DNA of 15,678 nt, taken from the NCBI GenBank assembly GCA_937877595.1, contig CALFIY010000090.1:1-15678 (forward strand), read 5' to 3'. The notes beneath the pieces are model-generated. The model did not search any database. It saw only the letters and a list, made by a program, of their open reading frames with translations, and was not told the DNA's origin. The position numbers and the translations under genes were made by a program. The first letter of the stretch is position 1. Each line of letters opens with the position of its first letter. The stretch is from an uncultured Prevotella sp. Its GTDB lineage: Bacteria; Bacteroidota; Bacteroidia; Bacteroidales; Bacteroidaceae. This document shows positions 1 to 6,682 of the stretch, piece by piece.

Positions 1-105
<105 letters not shown>

Positions 106-115
106 TTTTTTTAGT

Positions 116-153
116 GAGTCCTGTTGTCAGTAAAGACGGCAGGACTCTTTTTT
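116..153 (+). terminator. Rho-independent terminator of the rRNA operon
   Basis: The arms 116-128 and 135-147 form a 13-bp stem: eight outer Watson-Crick pairs (GAGTCCTG with CAGGACTC), then five inner pairs including two G-T. The loop is six bases (AGTAAA). Six T residues follow directly at 148-153. Placed just after the 5S gene, it is the expected transcription stop. Confidence 0.85.
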
Positions 154-261
154 GTGATTTTTTTTTGTGAGTTTTTTTGTAATTTCACATTTTCTTTTTT
201 CCTTTGCAGCAGCAAAGAAGGACTTTGCGTTTAATTTGAGGAGCGTTATGCTTCATCTTGT
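154..261. other. T-rich non-coding stretch upstream of the surface-lipoprotein operon
   Basis: No gene is visible. The T runs at 148-157, 158-170 and 172-182 form a loose three-fold repeat, each ending in GTGA or GTAA. A short perfect hairpin follows (CTTTGC at 202-207, loop AGCA, GCAAAG at 212-217). The rest is AT-rich and leads into the structured element at 262. Confidence 0.5.
203..238 (+). promoter_or_regulatory. Possible Bacteroidetes-type promoter for the leader and lipoprotein operon
   Basis: TTAATTTG at 231-238 is one base from the Bacteroidetes -7 consensus TAnnTTTG. A TTTG at 203-206 could be the -33 element, but the spacer of about 24 bases is longer than the usual 19-21. A start near 243 would fall just upstream of the base-paired leader that begins at 262. 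This is a weak call resting on motif resemblance only. Confidence 0.25.
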
Positions 262-403
262 CAGGTGAAACCTAGGAAATTTCAACTTGATGTACAAGGT
301 GGCATAGGGATCTTCTCACGTGTATAGCGTGAGAGTGTGTCACTTTATCTTTACATCAATGGTTTTCCTAGGACCACACCTGAGAGATTGGAGATCCAGT
401 CTC
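262..403 (+). ncRNA. Structured leader RNA upstream of the small-protein and fimbrillin operon
   Basis: A nested set of complementary arms predicts a long rod: CAGGTG 262-267 with CACCTG 377-382; CCTAGGAAA 271-279 with TTTCCTAGG 364-372; TTGATGTA 287-294 with TACATCAA 352-359; and an apical hairpin TCTCACG 314-320 with CGTGAGA 328-334. The interruptions are asymmetric (3 against 4 bases, 7 against 4), as in RNA internal loops. An 8-bp hairpin with tetraloop AGAT follows at once (384-391 with 396-403, one G-T pair). The element ends 70 bases before the small ORF at 474, so a cis-acting leader is the simplest reading; a separate small RNA is also possible. I cannot assign it to a named RNA family. 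The pairings are seen in the sequence; the function is inference. Confidence 0.6.
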
Positions 404-473
404 ACGCTTCTGCATACGTATAATTAATATGTTATGTGCATCTTTTGGGGCTGGGGGTGCGCAGAATATAATT

Positions 474-599
474 ATGGAAACAAAAAAAGTGTATGTAGAG
501 CCCTGCTCTGTAGTAATCCGAGTGGCAACGTCACAGTTCCTGTGTGCATCTGACATGGGAGAACCTGCTCCTGGCATGTACGAGTACGACAGTGATTGA
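474..599 (+). CDS. Small protein of 41 residues, first gene of the fimbrillin operon
   Basis: The ATG at 474 opens a 42-codon frame ending in TGA at 597-599, 18 bases before the next lipoprotein start. The product begins METKKVYVEP and continues with a hydrophobic beta-like stretch (V13 to F22), a cysteine at L23-C24-A25-S26, and an acidic Gly/Pro/Tyr tail ending in YDSD. A Lys-Tyr-x-x-Pro start, then alternating Val/Ile, a short LxxS-like step and an acidic tail, is a layout I recall from many unannotated short proteins of Prevotella and Bacteroides. I cannot name a family or function. It has no signal peptide or clear membrane span. Its position suggests co-transcription with the lipoproteins. 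It could be a leader peptide, a small assembly or regulatory protein, or a precursor peptide. No maturation enzyme is nearby. Confidence 0.6.
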   Translation: METKKVYVEPCSVVIRVATSQFLCASDMGEPAPGMYEYDSD

Positions 600-617
600 T
601 CTCTAAGTGACACGCTT

Positions 618-2144
618 ATGAAAAATCCTTTTTTTAGCGTCTTGCTACTTGGAACAGCCATATTCATATTTGGCTGTTCCGGTAGTGAAGACATTGTAGT
701 AGACAGCACGCCTCCAAATACTGAAGTACGTACATGGACGGTATCCGTTTATGCAACGGGCGATGCTATCAATGGTATCGGAGAGGACGGCGAAGTGACA
801 AGAGCCGTTTTCTACGGTGGCAACAACGGACATCGATTCAGTTTCATTTGGGATGACGGCGACACTGTTGAAGTGTATAAGGGCAGTTCTCTTTTAGGAA
901 CATTGACCCCAAGTGTAACGGGCCAGGAAAGTACATTGCTTGAAGGTACGTTGACTGGAAGTATCGCAGTCAATGATGTGCTTAATCTTTATTTGCCAGG
1001 TCGTGCATACGACTACAGCGACCAGGATGCATCTCTTGGTGACCTGTCGTTGCGTCATGCCTACCAGCAATCCTCTACGACAGTGACGGAAGCGAAGGAG
1101 AGTGGTAACACCCTTTCTTTGGCAACAACGCGTATGGACCATGCCCAGGCTTACTGGTGGTTGCGTCTTACTGATGAAAACGGAGACCGTATCCATCCTA
1201 CGAGAATCCAGATCTATGGCACCAGTGGGAAAATGGTAAAGACAAAGGCCATAGACGGAACGGCCACCTACTTTACTGAAGCCGAGCCTCTGGATGTTAC
1301 CGTTGCCAAGTCTGACGACGGTGGAGAATATCCTGGCGAAGCCTTCCTTTCCATCAGGAACGAAAACGGCTCTGCCGATACATACAAGTTCAAGGTATGG
1401 GTAGGAGAGGATGTTTATGTCGGTCCGAGCGATCGCGCCTTGACATACACTGTCACCAATGGCAGAATGGATAATGTCAAGCGCCAGGTGCAGAAGACCA
1501 CGCCAGCCGCTTCACTGACGATATCAGATATTCCTTCCCGGGTTTTCACTGGCTCGGTCTATGAGCCAGTGTTGACCGTCAAGGACGGCGAGACGACTCT
1601 GACGCAGGGCACAGACTATACCGTGGCGTACAGCAACCACACCGATGTGGGTACGGCAACGGCCATTGTTACCGGTCTTGCAGAAGCAGGCGCAACGTGT
1701 GCCACGCCATACCTTGGCTCTCAGGAGAAGACTTTCGCGATAACAAAGGCTACGCCAGTCGTAACCATCGACGGTTCGACGATGACGCTGGTCAACAATG
1801 CCACTCAGAACACTGCCACGCGTCAAGTGACATATGTCTACTTAGACAATTCTGCCTATGATATAGCAAACTTGAACATCATGGCTGCGCCCTACAGTTG
1901 CACCGTGACCTATATCTCTGACAACGAGGGCGTTGCCACGGTCGACCCGTCGACAGGCCAGGTGACTGCTGTAGGCCCTGGCACGTGCACCATCACGGCC
2001 ACCATGGCAGAGGCAGCCAACTGGCTGACCAATGCCATAGCAGCAACCTATACTGTCAACGTCGAGCAGGAGGTTAATGGCCAGAACGGCGTCAATCCAT
2101 GGGGCAATGGCGATACCGAAGGCGGTACGATTTACGTGGAATAA
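618..2144 (+). CDS. Surface lipoprotein, fimbrillin-like, with MBG-like and Big_2-like Ig domains (508 aa)
   Basis: The protein begins with a lipoprotein signal peptide. Cys20 in IFGC is the likely lipidation site, and the following SGSED resembles the acidic export signal that sends Bacteroidetes lipoproteins to the cell surface. Residues ~35-290 resemble fimbrillin-family adhesin domains by overall pattern only. Residues ~297-376 look like an MBG-type repeat: TGSVYEPVLTVKDG, then TDYTVAYSN, DVGTATAIVTG and a closing KTFAITKA. Residues ~377-485 look like a Big_2 Ig-like domain, including ATVDPSTGQVTAVGPGTCTI. The C-terminus is Gly/Asn-rich and ends in IYVE. The start follows the small-protein gene by 18 bases, and the next lipoprotein begins 34 bases after the stop. 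It is probably a structural surface or pilus-associated protein. The ligand is unknown, and the fimbrillin label is less secure than the Ig repeats. Confidence 0.75.
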   Translation: MKNPFFSVLLLGTAIFIFGCSGSEDIVVDSTPPNTEVRTWTVSVYATGDAINGIGEDGEVTRAVFYGGNNGHRFSFIWDDGDTVEVYKGSSLLGTLTPSVTGQESTLLEGTLTGSIAVNDVLNLYLPGRAYDYSDQDASLGDLSLRHAYQQSSTTVTEAKESGNTLSLATTRMDHAQAYWWLRLTDENGDRIHPTRIQIYGTSGKMVKTKAIDGTATYFTEAEPLDVTVAKSDDGGEYPGEAFLSIRNENGSADTYKFKVWVGEDVYVGPSDRALTYTVTNGRMDNVKRQVQKTTPAASLTISDIPSRVFTGSVYEPVLTVKDGETTLTQGTDYTVAYSNHTDVGTATAIVTGLAEAGATCATPYLGSQEKTFAITKATPVVTIDGSTMTLVNNATQNTATRQVTYVYLDNSAYDIANLNIMAAPYSCTVTYISDNEGVATVDPSTGQVTAVGPGTCTITATMAEAANWLTNAIAATYTVNVEQEVNGQNGVNPWGNGDTEGGTIYVE

Positions 2145-2178
2145 GTCAAGAGTAATAAAAAAAACAGAAAAATCGAAT

Positions 2179-3840
2179 ATGAAAATCAATAATATATTAT
2201 ACATGGCAGGTTTCGCCGCTCTGCTGGTAGCCTGCTCGAGTGACGATGTGTCGCCTCAGTATGCTGAGCGAGTGCCCGTCGTGCTGTCGTACACCACACA
2301 GCCGCAGGTGGAGACGCGTGCTGCTGCCGCCACCAACCTTAACCAGGACTATATCGAGAGCAACAAGTCGATTACCGTGCGCATCAGCAAATACAATGCA
2401 GGTGCCTACACCGACTACGAATACACTACGGGTGCTGAGGGTGCGCTGACTCTGCCGAGCCCTGCTCCCTATTATCCGCTCGACGGCACCAATGTCGACA
2501 TACTTGCCTATTATCCCGCCACGGCAGGTACGTCGTTCACCGTCAGCAACGACCAGACTACCGACGACGGTTATACCGCCAGCGACCTGATGTGGGCCAC
2601 GCCCATCACCAATCAGCCCAAGACCACTGGCCATGTGGCGCTCAACTTCACTCACAAGATGGCCAAGATTATCGTCAATGCCACTGCCGGCACAGCCGTG
2701 AGCCAGGTAAACAGTGTCACGCTGAAGCAGGTGAAACGTATTGTCAGTTTCAACCTCACTACCGGTGCTACTGGCGCTGCCGATGGTGCTGCCGAGGATG
2801 TTCTGGTGGTCAGTGGCAATGCTACGGCGAGCGCTGCCGGTGCTGCAGTCATCCCCCAGCAGGAGATAACCGGTGCGCTGCTTGAGATAGGCGTCACGCT
2901 GAGCAACGGCTCTACTGGCACGGCCACCTACAGCGTCCCGTCGGGCAAGTTGTTCTCCGCCAACAGTTATTACACCCTCAACATTACCGTCAGTTATCCT
3001 GAGGTTGGAGGCACTACGGCCATCACAGGCTGGACCGAAGGAGGCACCGCCATTGTGCAGCCTTCTGTGCAGCAGCAGACGTTCGATGTCGACAACAACG
3101 CTATACTGACATTCAATGTCAAGGGCGTGCAGTTCCAGATGATAGCCGTGAAGGGCGGCAGTTATACAACCTTTGGCGGCGTAGATGTCACGGGAACTCT
3201 CACTGATTATTACATCGGACAGACAGAGGTGACCAATGGCCTGTGGAACGCCGTGATGGGAAGCAAGCCCCAGTTGTGGAGCGCTACTGGAGAAAACGAT
3301 GGTCAGCCCAACGATGGCGACAGTTATCCTGTGTGCTATATATCTTGGGACGATATCTGTACAGCGTCTACAGGCTTCCTTGACAAACTCAATGCAGCCT
3401 TGGCAGGGCAACTGCCGGACGGCAAGACTTTCCGCTTGCCCAGCGAGGCACAGTGGGAGTATGCAGCGCGTGGCGGCACGGCCAAGCAAGACTATACCTA
3501 TGCAGGAAGTAATAACATAGACGATGTAGCATGGTATACAGACAACAGTGCAGTTGACAGGGTATGGGCAAAGCAGACCCATCCTGTTGCTACGAAGCAG
3601 GCAAATTCGTTGGGACTGTACGACATGTCGGGTAACGCCATGGAGTGGTGTCAGGACGTGATTACCACTGTTGTCAGAAACCAGGGGACAGACTTCGTGA
3701 GTACTTCAGGGAGCTCTGACCGCGTGACTCGTGGTGGCGACTTTTACTTCCCTGTCGAGTTCTGCGGTGTAGCGGAACGGACCTGGTGCCCGCCGACGGT
3801 CTCGGCCTTCGTCTACGGCTTCCGCCTTGTCCTTCAGTAG
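2179..3840 (+). CDS. Surface lipoprotein: fimbrillin-like N-terminus fused to an FGE/C-type-lectin-like C-terminus (553 aa)
   Basis: I chose the ATG at 2179 because it gives a clean lipoprotein signal (LVAC, Cys19) followed by SSDD, a Bacteroidetes surface-export-like signal. Starting at 2077 would bury that signal and overlap the previous gene. Residues ~25-300 resemble the fimbrillin family (for example HKMAKIIVNAT, the prefix of the SVTL strand, and SANSYYTLNITV). Residues ~314-553 are FGE/SUMF1-like: FQMIAVKGGSY, YIGQTEVTNGLWNAVMG, FRLPSEAQWEYAARGG (418-433), GLYDMSGNAMEW (479-490), RVTRGG (515-520) and the terminal GFRLVLQ. True sulfatase-activating FGE enzymes use two cysteines four residues apart. 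Here only Cys529 lines up and the other position is Phe524, so a binding fold is more likely than enzyme activity. The final segment looks hypervariable (see 3733-3837). It is the last gene of the operon. Confidence 0.8.
   Translation: MKINNILYMAGFAALLVACSSDDVSPQYAERVPVVLSYTTQPQVETRAAAATNLNQDYIESNKSITVRISKYNAGAYTDYEYTTGAEGALTLPSPAPYYPLDGTNVDILAYYPATAGTSFTVSNDQTTDDGYTASDLMWATPITNQPKTTGHVALNFTHKMAKIIVNATAGTAVSQVNSVTLKQVKRIVSFNLTTGATGAADGAAEDVLVVSGNATASAAGAAVIPQQEITGALLEIGVTLSNGSTGTATYSVPSGKLFSANSYYTLNITVSYPEVGGTTAITGWTEGGTAIVQPSVQQQTFDVDNNAILTFNVKGVQFQMIAVKGGSYTTFGGVDVTGTLTDYYIGQTEVTNGLWNAVMGSKPQLWSATGENDGQPNDGDSYPVCYISWDDICTASTGFLDKLNAALAGQLPDGKTFRLPSEAQWEYAARGGTAKQDYTYAGSNNIDDVAWYTDNSAVDRVWAKQTHPVATKQANSLGLYDMSGNAMEWCQDVITTVVRNQGTDFVSTSGSSDRVTRGGDFYFPVEFCGVAERTWCPPTVSAFVYGFRLVLQ
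3733..3837 (+). other. Candidate DGR variable region at the 3' end of the FGE-like lipoprotein gene
   Basis: These 105 bases encode residues 519-553, the end of a C-type-lectin-like fold, which is where DGR target proteins carry their variable region. By hand count they hold 10 A residues, against about 23 in the preceding 105 bases. Loss of A is expected when template adenines are replaced. Half of codons 521-546 (13 of 26) end in C with varied first two bases (GAC, TAC, TTC, GTC, TGC, GCC), the pattern produced from AAC codons. The usual RGGSWNN of the family reads RGGDFYF here. The unchanged end, GGCTTCCGCCTTGTCC, would be the initiation end. No template repeat or reverse transcriptase lies in the window, so this is inference. 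Confidence 0.45.
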
Positions 3841-3864
3841 AAATCAATCCTTTATCTCCCGTTA

Positions 3865-3880
3865 CCATCATTGTTGATGG
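3865..3880 (+). other. Short perfect hairpin downstream of the putative variable region
   Basis: CCATCA (3865-3870) and TGATGG (3875-3880) form a 6-bp stem with loop TTGT, 24 bases after the stop codon. No T run follows, so it is not a terminator by itself. Small hairpins with four-base loops are known just beyond DGR variable regions, although their loops usually have a GRNA-like sequence, unlike this one. Confidence 0.4.
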
Positions 3881-3893
3881 CAGGAAGCGTATG

Positions 3894-3966
3894 CCTCTTG
3901 CACCAAGCAGGACTCGAAAGATAATGAAGAGTGCCGAACGGTGCAGAGGTATTTTCATTTTTTTTT
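3894..3966 (+). terminator. Probable terminator of the fimbrillin operon
   Basis: The arms 3894-3904 (CCTCTTGCACC) and 3940-3949 (GGTGCAGAGG) pair over 10 bp with one bulged T. A smaller inner pairing is possible (ACTC 3912-3915 with GAGT 3929-3932, plus GG 3910-3911 with CC 3934-3935). A T-rich tail follows, ending in nine T residues at 3958-3966. The 35-base loop is long for a classic terminator, so the call is moderate. The rest of the 3841-4115 gap holds only the nearby hairpin and the promoter box at 4064. Confidence 0.5.
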
Positions 3967-4063
3967 CAAATCGGAGGGAATTGCGAAGAAAAAACGATGA
4001 ATAATTTTTCCCATGAGATGAGAAAAACATAATGAAACATGGCTAAATGTTATTTGGAATCCT

Positions 4064-4071
4064 TATTTTTG
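4064..4071 (+). promoter_or_regulatory. -7 box (TATTTTTG) of a promoter for the GH115 gene
   Basis: TATTTTTG fits the Bacteroidetes -7 consensus TAnnTTTG and is followed by CA. Transcription would begin near 4076, leaving about 40 untranslated bases before the ATG at 4116. This argues against the upstream in-frame ATG at 4047, which would lie before the box. I see no convincing -33 TTTG at the usual distance. Confidence 0.45.
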
Positions 4072-4115
4072 CAACGATAATACTTAAGGAACACACACTA
4101 ACAAGATACTTCACA

Positions 4116-6620
4116 ATGACTATATTCAGAACTGTGGCGGCTGTTGTCGCTGCATTGTTTTCATGCATTGCTACATGCAGTGCTGCCGATATCGTGTGGT
4201 TTGACGGCCAGCACCCCGTGGATTATTCTGTAGAAAGCAAGGCTGCTCCAGTGGTAGTCACGGCCCTTGATATGTTTGCGGGCGACATGCTTCAGGTTAC
4301 GGGAAAGCGGCCTGTTGCGAAGCAGCGCAATGCCACTATACGCTTGTTCGAGATTGACAGGATGAGCCGTTCGGCACAGGCGTCACTTGCCAAGTTAGGA
4401 GTGCCTGTGGCAGAGGTGGCGAACAGTCAGGATGCCTTCAGCATCAATATCCACAACGGTCAGATTATCATAGCAGGCAATAACGGTCGTGGCGTGGCCT
4501 ATGGTCTGCTTGAAATGTCGCGCAATGCCGGTGTGTCGCCATGGGTGTGGTGGGGCGACGTTGTCCCGGAGCGCAAGCAGCGGCTTAGCCTTGCCGCCGA
4601 CTATGCTACACTGCAGAGCCCGTCGGTGGAGTATCGCGGCATCTTTATCAACGACGAAGACTGGAGCCTTCGCCCCTGGAGTTTCCAGACCTACGAGCCT
4701 TCCGATGAGTGGGGCAACATAGGCCCTAAGACATACAAGAAGATATTCCAGTTGCTGTTGCGCCTGCGCGCCAACGCTATCTGGCCTGCAATGCATGAGG
4801 GTACCTCGGGCTTCTTTACCGTTCCAGGCAACAAGGAGATGGCCGACTCGTGCGGCATACTGATAGGAAGCAGCCACTGTGAGCCCCTGCTGCGCAACAA
4901 CGTAGCAGAGTGGGACCATAAGCAGCGCGGCGCCTACAACTATATCACCAACCGCGAACAGGTAAAGCAGTACTGGGCGGAGCGCCTTAAGGAGATAAAA
5001 GGCTCGGAGGAACTCTTCACAATAGGTATGCGCGGCATCCACGACGGCTCTATGGAGGGTGTGAAGACCAGGCAGGAGAAACTTGATGGCCTGCAGCAGG
5101 TGATCGACGACCAGCGCGAACTGATACGCCAGTATTACAGCAAGGATGTAGAGAAGGTGCCGCAGGTGTTCATCCCCTACAAGGAAGTGCTGGAGATATT
5201 GGAGAGCGGCCTGCGCGTGCCCGACGATGTCATGCTGATGTGGTGCGACGACAACTATGGCTATATGACCCGCCTCTCCGATGCAGAGCAGCAGAAGCGC
5301 AGCGGTGGCGGCGGTGTCTACTACCATCTGAGTTACTGGGGCCGTCCTCACGATGTCTTATGGCTCACCACGATGCAGCCCGGACTCGTCTACTCGGAGA
5401 TGAAGGCCGCCTACGACCACAATGCACGTCGCCTGTGGATAGTCAATGTGCACGACCCGAAGGTGGCCGCCTACGACCTGTCGCTCTTCCTCGACATGGC
5501 ATGGAATATAGAGAGCATACGCCCCGACAATCTGCAGCAGCACTTGCAGGGATGGCTTGCCCAGCAGTTTGGCGCAGACGCCGCAGCCTGTCTGCTGCCA
5601 GCCATGACCGATTTCTATCGTCTGAACGGCATCCGCCGACCGGAATTCATGGGCTGGACACAGGTGGAACTCGACAAGCGTGTCGCCCCACGCGGCCGCT
5701 CGCAGGTGATAGACACCGAGTTTACCAATGAGTTTGGCGACGAACTGTCGCGCTATCTTGGCGACTACGATGCCGTTCGTCAGACGGTGGACGACGTTGA
5801 GAAGATGATACGTCCCGAACTCCGCGACGCATACTATGCTGCAATAAAATATCCTGTACACAGTGCGCGCAACATGGCCGTGAAGATGCTTGAGGCGCAG
5901 CGTGCCCGTTCCTGTTTCATGGGTCAGAGCAACCCATCAATGGAGTCACGCCAGCAGCATGCCCTGCCGTATGCACAGCGCAGTATGGCGGCATATCGCG
6001 AAATACAGCAGATGACAGACTACTATAACAACACGATGGCCGGTGGAAAGTGGCGCCACAGCATGACATACGTCCCGCGCGACTTGCCTGTTTTCTTTTC
6101 GCCGTCGCTGCCAGTGCTGCCGACCGATGCCGAACTGCAGAGCACTGCGTATCCGCAGGTTCCGCTGCCCGTTGGCGACAACTTCGTGGCTCGCAATGCT
6201 GCCGACTGGCAGAGCGCCACACCCGGAGCACAGCGCATACAGATGCTTGGCCACTCGATGAATGCAGTAAGCCTGCCCAAAGACGGCAAACTGACTTATG
6301 AATTCACAGCGCCGACAGACGGTGAGGCCACTCTGCTCACAGCGCTCATCCCCACGCAGCCCAACGACAAGGGCGACCTGCGCTATTCGGTCAGCATAGA
6401 CGGCGGTGAGCCCACCACGTTCTCGCTGAAAGAGAAATATCGCTCTGAAGAGTGGAAGCGCAATGTGATGCGTGGTCAGGCCCGTCGCACGCAGACCGTC
6501 AACCTGAGCCGTGGCAAGCATACGCTGACTATCACGGCGCTCGACGACCATGTCATCGTCGACCAGTGGCTTGTCGACTTCAAGAGCGGCCGCAAGTTCT
6601 ACGTCATACCGGTAAGGTAA
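4116..6620 (+). CDS. Glycoside hydrolase family 115, xylan alpha-glucuronidase (834 aa)
   Basis: GH115 enzymes remove (4-O-methyl-)glucuronic acid side chains from xylan, including internal ones. The ATG at 4116 gives a standard signal peptide ending near CSA (residue ~23), so the protein should be exported to the periplasm or cell surface. Family features in order: an N-terminal domain (~24-160), PSVEYRGIFINDED (169-182), the barrel segment LRLRANAIWPAM (215-226), TIGMRGIHDG (302-311), MLMWCDDNYGY (373-383) with conserved acidic residues, then GGVYYHLSYWGRPHDVLWL. The C-terminal ~150 residues form a beta-rich domain ending in DQWLVDFKSGRKFYVIPVR, matching the GH115 C-terminal domain. Length and order fit the family. 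There is no SusC/SusD pair, regulator or second xylanase beside it, so it stands outside any visible polysaccharide utilization locus. The exact catalytic residues are not assigned here. Confidence 0.88.
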   Translation: MTIFRTVAAVVAALFSCIATCSAADIVWFDGQHPVDYSVESKAAPVVVTALDMFAGDMLQVTGKRPVAKQRNATIRLFEIDRMSRSAQASLAKLGVPVAEVANSQDAFSINIHNGQIIIAGNNGRGVAYGLLEMSRNAGVSPWVWWGDVVPERKQRLSLAADYATLQSPSVEYRGIFINDEDWSLRPWSFQTYEPSDEWGNIGPKTYKKIFQLLLRLRANAIWPAMHEGTSGFFTVPGNKEMADSCGILIGSSHCEPLLRNNVAEWDHKQRGAYNYITNREQVKQYWAERLKEIKGSEELFTIGMRGIHDGSMEGVKTRQEKLDGLQQVIDDQRELIRQYYSKDVEKVPQVFIPYKEVLEILESGLRVPDDVMLMWCDDNYGYMTRLSDAEQQKRSGGGGVYYHLSYWGRPHDVLWLTTMQPGLVYSEMKAAYDHNARRLWIVNVHDPKVAAYDLSLFLDMAWNIESIRPDNLQQHLQGWLAQQFGADAAACLLPAMTDFYRLNGIRRPEFMGWTQVELDKRVAPRGRSQVIDTEFTNEFGDELSRYLGDYDAVRQTVDDVEKMIRPELRDAYYAAIKYPVHSARNMAVKMLEAQRARSCFMGQSNPSMESRQQHALPYAQRSMAAYREIQQMTDYYNNTMAGGKWRHSMTYVPRDLPVFFSPSLPVLPTDAELQSTAYPQVPLPVGDNFVARNAADWQSATPGAQRIQMLGHSMNAVSLPKDGKLTYEFTAPTDGEATLLTALIPTQPNDKGDLRYSVSIDGGEPTTFSLKEKYRSEEWKRNVMRGQARRTQTVNLSRGKHTLTITALDDHVIVDQWLVDFKSGRKFYVIPVR

Positions 6621-6652
6621 AACACCGCAGCAGCATTGCACTCGGACAATAA

Positions 6653-6676
6653 AACGCGCCCCGGCGCGTTATTATT
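6653..6676 (+). terminator. GC-rich hairpin between GH115 and porE, possible terminator
   Basis: AACGCGCC (6653-6660) and GGCGCGTT (6663-6670) form a compact stem, more plausibly seven pairs around a four-base loop. ATTATT follows and AATAA precedes it, so weak tails exist on both strands. It lies 33 bases after the GH115 stop and only 12 before the porE ATG. It could end GH115 transcription, although the T run is interrupted, or act as an intercistronic hairpin. No separate porE promoter is evident. Confidence 0.45.
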
Positions 6677-6682
6677 GTATAT

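Noticed and set aside
262..382. Invertible promoter flanked by inverted repeats, as in Bacteroides phase-variable loci
   Set aside because: The arms are short perfect blocks separated by unequal unpaired bases, unlike the continuous inverted repeats recognised by invertases. The segment holds no convincing promoter (only TATCTTTA at 346-353), and no invertase gene is nearby. A structured RNA explains it better.
2077..2178. Upstream start for the second lipoprotein
   Set aside because: It overlaps the preceding gene and would bury the lipoprotein signal peptide that begins at 2179.
2197..3582. Long antisense open frame of 461 codons
   Set aside because: It lies fully opposite the fimbrillin/FGE-like gene, whose motifs are unmistakable. 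The translation is rich in Cys, Arg and His without any recognisable domain, typical of a shadow frame in GC-rich coding sequence.
4047..4115. Upstream start for the GH115 gene
   Set aside because: It lies before the -7 box at 4064 and would place 23 extra residues ahead of an otherwise normal signal peptide.
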